Assembly: GCA_021442155.1 (NCBI GenBank)
Contig: CM038222.1
Location: 54,245,352 to 54,309,351, forward strand
Origin: Cymbidium sinense
Lineage: Eukaryota > Streptophyta > Magnoliopsida > Asparagales > Orchidaceae
DNA: 64,000 nt
Direction of reading: 5' to 3'
The stretch's first letter is position 1; each line of letters starts with the position of its first letter. Position numbers and translations under genes: made by a program. Shown in pieces: positions 34,361 to 45,735 of the stretch. The notes under the pieces are model-generated. The model saw only the letters and a list, made by a program, of their open reading frames with translations. It was not told the origin of the DNA and did not search any database.

Positions 34361-35419
34361 TTTTTGACTCATTTCAAATTTGCCTAAATCAAATTCAATG
34401 CTAAATGACCATTTTACCCTTGGGTCAAGAGAATCACATGAGACAAATCACCTATGTAAGTTATCATTTCCATTCCTTGGTCACTTGTTACCCTCCCAAT
34501 AGTCCACCTAGGCATCTAGGACACAGTCCAACCTGACCCAAGAGATGGTTGGGTTAGCCATGACTCATGGGGAGGTGAATTCACCTCATCTTCCCCATTG
34601 GAGCATTTAAAACCCATAAGACACCCACTAATCCCATTTTACAACCACCTCATAAGCCTTGGCCAACCAAACTAAGCCATTTAGGATGATTCCCTACCAT
34701 TCTCAACCACCACCAACCATAAGACACCCACTAGGAGCCAAAAAAATCACCATTAATGAGGATTTTGGCCACCATTATGAAGAGAAAAAGAGAGGCCTCC
34801 AAAGGACTTCTTCTGCCATTGCACACACTCCAGGAGCTCCTCCAAACAACATGACCTCTTTTCCCACTTCATTTGGGCTAGAAGAAGACCAAAATCGAGT
34901 AGATTCTGGCAAGGAGGTTGAGGTCATTGATGGATACAACAGTCCAAGTGGAGATCATCCCAAGGCTTTTTCTTGCATCCAGGAGTGTGCTTAGATCAAT
35001 ACAGCTACTAGAAACTATCACCGATGAGGTAATTTTCAAATCCTTAAGCCGGCCATAAGTTCCTTTGCTTGCGATGATGTTTGCTCAATTTTAGGAATTC
35101 ACCTTAAATATCCTTTGCATCTTTTATTTCGAACAATCGTAATGTAAAAATAGGAGTTTTCTGGCAAGAATCACCATGAAATAGAGCTTGAATGGATCCC
35201 ATTCCGTCCATTTTCATGATTTTTATGCTCGATTATGTTACTTTGGTCATTTTCAAGGAAGACTATATAGCAGCTATCTAATATCCCTCAATAGGGATGG
35301 ATAGCTATGATTAGAGGGAAATCATGTCTGATTTAGTCCCTCAAATTATGCGATTCAATCTAGACCATTTAATCCATGATCAGACGGTGCGATTGGACCT
35401 TGTACCATTTCTTGCTCAG

Positions 35420-35545
35420 AGGGCCACACGGAACCACGTAGCTCAATCATGCACTGCCACGTGGCGCCACATGCCACGCGAAACCATGCGGCCCAATCGT
35501 GCGATGATGCATGGCCCGATAAGAGCCGCATGGCGCTGACTAGGT
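35420..35545. repeat. GC-rich CCACGTGG/CCACATG repeats in LTR copy F
   Basis: A GC-rich island in AT-rich DNA has repeated GCCACATG, GCCACGTGGC and GCCACGCG strings. The homologous region of the other copies (13505, 21684, 32283, 44742) carries CCACATGG and CCATGTGG in inverted order. CACGTG and CACATG are E-box/G-box cores. Overlapping ORFs on both strands are a composition effect. Confidence 0.6.
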
Positions 35546-37626
35546 TAAGTAGGAAAATCATAATTTTTTTATTTTTAAAATCATTTAAATCTCTAAAATT
35601 TTAGAAATTCATAGAAAATAAAATACTCAATGAAAAATTACAAATAAAGGCTCATTAGATTCTTCTTGTCGAGAGGAATGCAACAAGCTCAAGATCCCCA
35701 CTTTCTATTAGGTATTTTGAGCTTAATTTAGTTTTTAGTGAAAATAAAAAATCATTGATCAAACTAAAAATACAAATCTGATTGACTTGAAACTTTCAGG
35801 GATTACAACTGAGATTATGATATACTTACCATAGAAATTTAAAGTTAAGGTAAATTCTGGATTGAGAGATATTGAATTTTGAAGCTCAAATAGTTTATTT
35901 TAGTAGAATAAATTAATAGAGTTTATAAAAATTATGAAAAATTATTTAAATAGGCTAAAAATTTAACAAATTATAACAAATCATAAGAAAATCATAAAAA
36001 TGCAAATAAATACTCATTTTAAAGTCAATTCAGAGGATATTCAATTAAAGTTGATTTCAATTAATTTTGAATGGTGATTAATGCTTAATTAAGGTTTAAA
36101 TGAAAACTTAATTAGCTTAATTAAGCCCTAATTACTTAAGTAATTAATCCCAAACTTTAAGTGTTGTTTGAATGGGATGTGCTCTACCTCCCATATTTGT
36201 TAGAGATTTATTCCTTGGTTAATTAGGAGAATTGATCATTTAATCCTAATTACTCTCTTAATCTACTAAATGGCTGATTAACACCCTAAATAGTAACAAA
36301 TTAATTAATTAAACTCAATAATCACTGTCTAATAGTGAATGGACAAGGGGAGTGGGTTAAAACCTCTTTTCTAGCTTCTTTTCCCAAGTCCACTTCATTT
36401 TGAAAGAAAGTTAATTAATATGAATATTAATTAAGGGTTAATTAATTAATTAAGTGGCTTAACTAATAAAATTGAAATCATAATCACATCAGATAATTAA
36501 CGATGAAATTAAGGGTCCCTCTTTATGTATTTAATAACATAAAGACCCTTTAAAGAAATTATGATTAACCCATAAGGGTTGGAAAATCATTAAAGTACTT
36601 TATTAGGTTCTTTAATTTAATTAACCCTTAACTATGAGCTATTTTCATTAGGTACTTATAGGGTCATTGCAATTTTATTTTCTCACATGTTCATGGCATT
36701 TGTGGTTCATAATTAAATGGTTAATCAAATTAAAGAAGACTAGGTAAGGGTAATTAATTGATTTAATTAAAGATCCAACTTAATTAATTCATAAAATTCA
36801 CTTAATTACCTTTTCTTAAACCAAAACAAATTACCAATGTGTGAATGGAATTATAATAGAAAATAATCCTTCTCCTCTTTAAACTTAATCAAAATCTTAA
36901 GTTATAAATTAATAAAGAAGCTTTGGTTTTCTTTAAATGAGTTTAATTAATGTGATCGTCTTTACGAATTAGTTTAATTTAATGAATCATGTGTCTATAT
37001 TTAATTATTCCTTTTCAATCACTTTAAATGTTATATGTCATTTGAATTCATGCATTCATCTATTCAAAGTTAAGTCAAAATAAAATAAAAATTTTTTATG
37101 TAAGTTTGCATGTGTTGACTTAACTTAATATATGTGTGGCTATTATCACTATTAAATCCAAATATATTTTCTAAAAGTTATTAATTGATGACAACATGTG
37201 GAGTGACATTATTTATGGATGCATATAGTATTTGTATGTGCTTATGTACATGTATAAGAGAATCTCTTTTATATTAATTCATATATAGATTTATATGAGT
37301 TTGAATGTTAATAAGTATATAGTTTGGACATCCCAGGAATATGAGGCTTTAAGTAGCCCCAAGGAATCCATTTGATTACCTCACTTTCTTGGTTTAACAA
37401 CGACACATACCTATTTAATTTCATTCTTATATACTTTTGTATAAGAATTTTGATAGAGTTTTAAATTTATATGCTTAAATAATTCAATTAAATAAAAATA
37501 CAACTTATAAAAATCACATGCATATTATGTGTGATGAAAAGGAATGGCTTAATATATGTCATATGGTAGTAATTCAATTAGATTAATCTTAAGATGCCTT
37601 TCATATTGAATATAGTTATTTAAAGT

Positions 37627-38431
37627 GAACCTGATGCAGGGCATCATCATCACCGTCGTCGAAGTCATCATCATAAAGCTTAAATCCATGATTGGGTTTT
37701 TTGTTATAATTTAAGTTATGTATTATTGGGCTTTTATATTTTGTATATGTATTGAGCTTATAAGTATTGGGCTATTCTTATGTCATGGCCCATGAGTCAT
37801 TGTAGTAGGTATGATATTTTGGGTAGGTATGGAATGAGTGATAGGTTTGATAATGGTGGTAGGTTTGATAGTAAATGGTGGTAGGTGTAATTATGATGGT
37901 GTTTGATTTGAGTTTGGAGTTAGGTTTGAGTATTCTTAACTCTCTCTTTCAATCATATAAATAGAGAGGCTCTTGTAATGCTTGGTACTTGGATTTGGAA
38001 TAAAAGTTATCTTCTTAAATTTCTTTTACTATTCTTCTGTGTGCTTTCCTCTTGAGTGAAAGACTACTTGAGTGTGTGAGCTCACAACCCTTAGAGAAGG
38101 ACTTCTAAGGAAGGAACATAATCTCCACAATGATGGACTGTTTGTAGAGGTCGACTTCAACTTATCCCCACTTCACTGCTGGTTATTTTAAATCTGCTAC
38201 AGGTTAGATCGTTCATAACTTTTCAATTATTTCTTTGCACTTATAAGATTCAGATCTCTAGTGTGGTTAACATAACTTTAATCAAAATCTTTTCAACTTC
38301 ACTAAATTCATAATATTGTGAATGTGCTCAATAGTAGTGTGCATTTATCATTACTCTTTTATGAGGATTTAAGAATTATCAGTGTAATAAATATCATATC
38401 ATAAAAAGCACCCTTGTCCTACATCAGAACC
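37627..38431 (+). mobile_element. Solo LTR (795 bp) with perfect 5-bp target-site duplication GAACC
   Basis: The LTR spans 37632-38426 and has inverted ends (TGATGCAGG at the start, CCTACATCA at the end). GAACC stands directly before (37627-37631) and directly after (38427-38431). The uninterrupted site is seen in the sister LTR copy at about 29992-30005, with a single GGTTC on the other strand. A promoter TATAAATAG at 37956-37964 and a poly(A) signal AATAAA at 37999-38004 give plus orientation. No internal region or PBS is present, so it is a solo LTR left by LTR-LTR recombination. The family is not recognised. Confidence 0.92.
37956..37964 (+). promoter_or_regulatory. TATA box of the solo LTR
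   Basis: TATAAATAG lies 324 bases into the 795-bp LTR. A poly(A) signal follows 43 bases further on, a spacing usual for U3-R of plant LTRs. Confidence 0.6.
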
Positions 38432-40619
38432 TAAACTTAAGATTAATTTAAAAATGTGTAATAAGCAATTCACAAAAGAGAATTAAATCAAATTAATATG
38501 CTTTAGAAAGTGGCTTAGGGTAGGGATGAAAGAGAGCAATTCTCTTCCCTCTCTTTATAACACTTAGTTGCTAAGTGTAGGTCACATGAAACCAAACAAA
38601 ATGCAAATTAAAATTTTCAAATCAATGAAACAATTTGAAGTGAAATCATCCTTTATGGTTAAATTAAATCTCTTTCACACTTAGAAAAATATAACATTAT
38701 TGATTAGTAAGACATACCACATAAGCCTTAACTCACACACATTAGAGTTAAGTCTTTACTTCTAGCTTTATGTTAGGATGATATATGGGGTGATGTATAT
38801 TTTATTTTGTGATGTAATATTTTAGACTGGATGTTAGGGTGTATATTTCATAGACTGGATGTTAGGCCATGATTAGCCTAATCATATTTTCTACAGGAGT
38901 TTGTGCTTAAGAGGCCTCTACAAAAATAAATATAAATATTTTTCTTACATGTTGCTTAAGCCCTTAAGCATAACCCAAGTTAGGATAGGTGGACATGGTT
39001 ACCCATGTGCAGGGTGCTAAGTCCAAATCATAAATATAATTGCTTGGGAATGTATGTATGTTTAGCTAACCTCTATTTTGTAGGTGTTGTTAGATTTACT
39101 TTTCTTATTTTTAATGTAATTTTGTATTAGAAATTAGGATTAATGCTATGGGGGTTTAGGATGAGCATTGGCTAGAAAGGCTTTTTCCTGGGGTGCCATG
39201 TGATGCCTTAAAGTCCACTAAATCAAAGGGAAAAGAAGAAATGAAGGAGACATGAAGACATGAAGACTTGAAGATCCCCCATAGCACTTATTCATTTAAA
39301 AATTATAATTATTCTTTCATATCTCAGGTTGTACAAGGATAGAGCTCGGCTACCCATTTTCTCTTTTTGGGTTGTAAGGCGGTACCTGACCACACTGACC
39401 TCTTATTCTTTTGTGGTTGCTATAAAATTATTTGATGTTATGTTTAGCTTGTGCCTTAGAAACAACATGCTTTTCATAGGTTCTTATGATTGATGCTTTA
39501 ATGTGTGGCTTGGATATGATTAGGTTCTTAAGATAAAATAAATTTTCTACCCAAGTAATTACTCATAACTAAAATTTTCTGCAATTTATAACTTCACCAT
39601 AAAGCCTAGGATGTAAATTAAGATAATTAAAAGATTTAGTAACTCCTTAGTATGGTTGAATGCTTCAGAACATGCATATCATATTACTTCATTCTTGAAA
39701 ATAAGGGATTTCCATCCTTGCATGATAGGGGAATGCTTGACCTATGAGGGCATCCTTTATGATGAAAAACACCCCTTCTTGCTGATTTAGCTAATGATCT
39801 ACTTTTATTATGCATTTAGGCATAAGAAATTCTATAGCCTTTGTCGAATTAAGTGTCAAAATTGAAATAAAATTTGAAAAACATTTTGCATTAGATTAAG
39901 TCATTATTCATTCCACTCATGCTCTAGTCTCTTAGGGAGTGGGTTTAAGATCATTAGTCCTTTTCTAAATAAATAATAGCTTAACTATCTTGTAAATTTA
40001 TAAGACTTGCCTACAGAATTTTAAAATCGTAGGAAGAGTTAGCCGACGGTGACTCCAAGAAATTGTAAGCTCAATAGTTGGGTGGTTTATCCTCTCTTGT
40101 GATGTAAACCTTATGCCTATCTTTGCTTAGATTTAGGACATGCTTTAGCTCTTGCTAAAGCTCCCTAGATTTAGGAACTGAGGTAGCTATTTTCTTCGAG
40201 CTACAAGCATAAATCTTCACTTCTTAGGCATTTCCATAACCTTGTGTTGATGGATTGTAAGCCCTAGTAATCTAATAAAATTTTAACTCAAAACATATAA
40301 ATTTATTCAATTTCAAATATATAAAGCCCAATTATAGGATAGATTGGAATGCTCATTAGGCTTCCTAGTATCATGAGTATTCCCTACTCACCTCCTTTGG
40401 CTCCCAAAATAACTCTTCTCCTTGAACTTTTTCAATTGATTTTCCAAACATAACTAATCCTTCGATAGTCTTAACCTTGAAATCTTTGGAGATGATGATT
40501 GTCTACTTCAATCAAGAAAATTTTTAGGAAATTTCATTCCCTAAGATGTAATTAACTATGGAGGCTTGCCTCCTATGGTATTTTTATTTCTTAAACTCTT
40601 AGGGAATTTGAAAATTAAA

Positions 40620-43600
40620 CTATGTTATGTATGTTGGGACACCACATAGATCCACATATATACTTATTAGGGTGATCGAATACGACATTGAGAAATTGAC
40701 CTAATCACCTAATAAGGACTCCTAAGGACAATGGGTCTTCCAATGTACCATAGATCTTTCCCCTACTTTACATAAAAAGGTAAAGTGGGGTTTATTTTAA
40801 ATCGGGTTCATTAAGTTCTCTATGGAGGCAAGACCCCATAATTAATTACATCTTAAGGAATGAGATTCTTTAAGAATACTCTCGATTAAGGTAAATGACC
40901 GTTGTCACCAAAAATTTCAAAGATATGACTGTCAACAAATTGGTTATTTTGGAAAATAAGTGGGATTGATTAAAAGGAGGGAGTTATTATCAAAACCAAA
41001 AAGGAGATGAGTAGGGGATGCTCATGATACTAGGAAGCCTTGTAAGCATCCTAAACTATCATATGGTTGGGCTATATATTTTTGAAATTTGAAGAGGATT
41101 ATATGTTTGAGTTGAATTTTTATTAGAAATCTAGGGCTTACAATTCCATAATAAAAAGGTCATGGAAATTCCTAAGAGGTGAGGATTTATGCTTGTAGCC
41201 TGCAAATAAAAATAGCAACCTCGGATCCTAAATCTATGGAGCTTTGGCGAGGGCCAAGGAATTACCTAAATCTAAGGTAAAAAATGGGTATATGGTTTAC
41301 CTCCATGAGAGAAGATAAGCCACCCGACTATTGGACTTACAACCACCTGAGGGTGGCCACCAACTAACTCCTACGATTTTAAATACATGTAGGCATGTCT
41401 TATGCTTTCCAAGATAGCTAGGTTGTTGTTTATTTAGAAAGGAGACAAAATCCTTAAACACACTCCCTAAGAGACTAGATCATATAGGGCATGAATAAAT
41501 TGCTTAATCTAATAAAAACTTTGTTAAGTTTTAATTTTTTGGACATTTAATTTGACACAAGCTATGGGGTTTCATATGCCTAATGCATGAGAAATTGGTT
41601 ATGGGTCAAAATCAGAAAGATGATTTTATGTGTGATGTGAGAGATACAACATCTAGCTAAGAGGTTGCTAAATCTTTTATTATCTTGATTTATGTCTTAG
41701 GATTTAGGTGAGGTTATGAGTTATTTAATTTAATTTTGAGTTAATTAATTGGATAGGAAATTTATTTTTCCCTAAGAGCCTAATCGCATCTAGTCCATTC
41801 ATAAAATAATGAAGAAACTAGGAAAATTATGCCATCCTAATTGCACAATCATAAACAAAACATCAATCAATTTATAAACTTAGCGTGAAAGAATAAGAGG
41901 TCGATGTGGTCGGGCTCCACCACATAAACCCAAAAAGGAAAATAGGTAGCCGAGCTCTACCCTTGTACAACCCGGATTAAAAATGAATAATTACAACTAA
42001 AAAGGAATTCATGTTATGGGGGTCTTCATTCTTCATTCTTCATTTCTTCATTTCTTTCTTTCTTCATTTCTTTCTTTCTTTCTTTTCTTTACTTCTTTCT
42101 TCTTTTTTGATTTGACTTGAGATGTGGTTTGCTCTAAGGCTTCACATGGTACATAAGATAGGGCTTTATTACCAATGTTCACCTTAATTCTCCCATAACA
42201 TTCATTTCAAGTTTTAATTGCAAAAGTTACATCAAAAGGGAAAAATAAAACTAACTAAACCTGCAAAATAGAGATTAGCTAAACATACTACACAACCCAA
42301 GCAGTTATATGAAAAATTTGGACTTAACACCCATCACATGGGTAACCAAATCCACCTATCCTAGTTTAGATCATGCTTAGGGGTATAAGCAACCTATACA
42401 GCAAAAGCATTTATATTTTTACTACAATGCCCCTTCAGCACAATCCCCTACAGAAGACATGATTAGACTAAGATTATCCTATCATCCAGTATACACACAT
42501 GCACCCAAAATTCAGTCTAAAAATATTATATCATAAAACAAAATCAAGCATCAAACCATGCGCCACCCTAACATAGAGCTATAAATGGTGACTTAGCCTA
42601 ATGTGTGTACCATTTATGGCTTGCGTGGCATGTCTTAGCTAGGCTTTAAAGTTAGAATTTTCTAAGTGTGAAGGATTCAACTTAGAGGGAGGTTTCATTT
42701 TAAGTGATTTAGTTGATTTGTCAATGTTATTTGATGATTTGATTTGGTTTGAATGAACCTACATTTAGTTACTAAATGTTGTAAAGAGAAGAGAACTTCT
42801 CTTTCATCCCTACTTTAAGTAATTTCTATGATAGATTCATTAATGATTTTTCCTTAGTGAATGTTTTATTATATGTTTGAGATAATCCAAAGTTTAAATT
42901 TGCTCTCAACAAACCTATTCAATAAGAAAGGCATCTTAGGATTACTTAAGGTTACTATCACAAAACACACAACCATTTATTTCTTTTCACCATGTATATC
43001 ATGCATATGAATAATCCTAAGCATATTTATACATGCAATGCAAATTTTAACACACATTAATGATGAATGCAAAGGGATGTATCCATTAGCTAAAATCCAC
43101 ATGGAGATTATTTTATCCATGAATGCATGTTTTTCCATAAAATGAGGGATTATTTTCTACATCAGTGTAAGGTACAAACTAATATATTTTTAATTATTTG
43201 TGAAACAAATGGATGAAGAATCATGTGATTTGGGATTTGAATTTACATCTGTAATGTGAAGATCCTTTTTAAGTCATAACATAAAATTACATAGGAATAG
43301 ATTTAAGCAAGTGTTATGTTCTTTTCAAATGAATTATACACTTTGCAAATCCTATTCAAATCTATGTTAAGAGAAGAGAAGAAAATCACATAACATGTCT
43401 TATGCTATAATCACATGCAAGCTTGTAAGTATTTATAAGTAGCATAACTTCATTCATAATCTTTGATTTATAGGTTTTGAAAATAATTTTTTGATTTAAT
43501 AGTGATAATAGCCACTCATATTCTTAACTTTAGCCAAAAACATGCAATTTGACATAAAAGGAAACATTTTATTTAATTGATTTTTTTAAAAGATATGAAT

Positions 43601-45735
43601 GCATGATTTCATATGGCATACAATATTTAGCATGCTTGGAAAGAAATAAACTGATGTAAGCATATGACTTCATTCTTCCTAATTAATTCTTAAAGACAAT
43701 TTTATGAAATAAGATGATTTAAAGTTATTTAGAAGTCTTTAAGAAGATTTTTATTTTTGAATTTGATTTGACTTAGGAAATATGAAAAGAGTTTGCTGGT
43801 CCTAACCCATTTCCCCAATGTGTGAATTAGTTTAATTTAATTTTAGAACAATTAGGTTGATTTTGTGTTTTATATTTAGGTTAAGGTGTGAATTAAATCT
43901 ATTAATTAACCCTTTCTTATATCACTTTAACATAATTAAACAAATAATTATGAGCCAACATATGATATGCAATCACATGGAATTTAAATCAACAATGCAC
44001 CTAAGAAATAAAGGGGCCTAATGCAATTGGCTTATAATTATTGACCAATTAAGCTAAAGGGTGTTCATTAAGTACTTTCATAACCTTCCCACACATGTGA
44101 GTTGGATATGATTTTCTCAAACATACCTTAAGCTTTTGAACACCTAAGGATCTACCCAGCAAGAGATTGGTTTTGAAAGTTTGATTAGACTAATTAAGTA
44201 GGTCATTAGTATATTAATCCTTAATTATGTTTGGATTAAGGAAGAAAGGGGGTTTAGGGATTAACATAGGGAAAATATCTCAAACCCATTCCATAAACCT
44301 CCTCCTTACTTAAATAATATTTAATTATCTCAATTAAGGGATTAAATCACTATTCATATGCTTAATTGCTTTTAATCACATTAAGCGAGGGTGATTAGGG
44401 GTTCATTAATTAATTTTGATAATTAACTCATTGATAAATTCGAAGAAAATTATGGGAGGCATAAGTCCTCCACCTAAACATGTCTAAGAAATTTAGAATT
44501 AATTAATTAATTAATTACGAAGTAATTAAGGAGATTAAATTTTTAAATAAACTCTAATTAAGGAAAATTCACTATTTAAAATCAATTAGAAATAATTTTA
44601 TTGGATTCCCTCTAAAATGCATTTAAAATTGGCCCTCATTTATATTTTTTAGATTTTTCTACATTTAATTATGATTTTATGAAGTTTCTATGATTAATAG
44701 ATAATTAAAATAGCTTAATTAAATAACTAATCCTATCAATACCACATGGACTGCTGACGTGGTGTGCTTTCCATGTGGCACAACAAGATTGATTATTTAA
44801 GTTGTCACATTGCGCACCGCGTCTACTGGCGGCAGGACACACTTTCTCCTAGGCAGTCTGATCAAGGATCAGATTGCTAGGATTAATGCCATGGTTCTAA
44901 AGGGTATAAATAGAGATCAAAGTGTGATTAAATCATAACCATCCATTCCAATCATGCGGAACAGATGGTGTGTGATTCGTCTCCTCCTGAGCGGCGAGAG
45001 ACAGATGTTGTCCATCAATCATCGCTCGATCTGAGCTCACCCAAGCTCGGATGGAGTTCAAACTCACCTCACACCTTTGGAGGAGCACAAGCAAGGGTTC
45101 TAATAGCTAAGATCTAATGGGATTACAATTCCCTTCACAAATGACCAAGCATTTTTTAATCTTAGGATCAGTTTTGAACAACACCTCGTCGGAGGCTATC
45201 ACCGATGCTTCCAATGGAGGAGGTAGGTTCATCTAGTAGAGACGAAACCCTATTGAAGGTATCAAGCCTTCATTTGAAGTGGATGTCTTGGTTGATCAAG
45301 CACCCCTTCAATGGCAATCAGCTTTGATCAAAGTCCCCTTGTCGTGGCTTGGTGACTTGGGAAACACCTTGAGTGAGCTCAACTAGGTCCCTTGATGATG
45401 CTTGCAAGAGCTATTTGAATTTGATGGAGAGTTGAGTAAGTTGGAATTTCACTTCACCTCCCCTATTTTGGCTTTGAAGAAAATCAAGAAGGAGATATTG
45501 AGGAGGCTTGGAAATGGCTTTGGGAAGCTCAGAGAGCTTGCTTTCGATTCCTCTTGCTCAATCGAATGCAATGTCTCTGGTTTGAGTGGGAATAAGAGTA
45601 GCTTTGTCATTTTAGCTCAATTACTTGGATTGATCCAACGGTTTAGGCAATTAGGCACTTGTGGTGAAAATTTTATATATTCTTGTCTTCATCTATCCCC
45701 CTTTTGAAAAAAGGGATAAATGAAAATAGAAATAT
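40620..45735 (-). repeat. LTR copy C, right part missing
   Basis: It starts near TGTTATGTATGTTGGGACACC (compare TGTGGTGT...GACACCACAC in A). It has the 1.06-kb segment absent from A, a TTTC/TTCTT tract (about 42020-42110), the CCACATGG region (about 44742) and a decayed hairpin (about 45030). It stops before the TTGGGTCAA array, where copy D begins. The open frame 45402-45707 is not conserved in other copies. I see no gene. Confidence 0.75.

Larger units (their letters stand above)
32837..40612 (+). repeat. Inverted LTR copy F (opposite orientation to all other copies)
   Basis: It starts TGTTGACCTCACTTTTGG, which is the reverse complement of the right end of copies A and D (about 45 bases short of the true terminus). 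It then runs through the W-box-rich array (33340-34360), the GC-rich region (35420-35545), the AT-rich part, the 30.3-kb-type segment (37322-37410) and the CT tract (39230-39280 as GA). It ends at about 40612 inside the segment matching 27830. The last ~200-250 bases of the LTR are absent, and a forward LTR begins at once. It is interrupted by a solo LTR at 37632-38426. ORFs inside (34659-34994, 35324-35539) look non-genic. Confidence 0.8.

Noticed and set aside
34659..34994. 111-codon plus-strand ORF in the inverted LTR copy F
   Set aside because: It lies within LTR sequence. The composition follows the underlying repeat and no other copy keeps the frame.
44899..44910. TATAAATAG-like promoter in LTR copy C (plus strand)
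   Set aside because: It is on the strand opposite to the element's transcription and absent at the same place in the other copies.
45402..45707. 101-codon plus-strand ORF at the end of LTR copy C
   Set aside because: Same LTR region as 14200-14400 in copy A, where no such frame exists. There is no domain.
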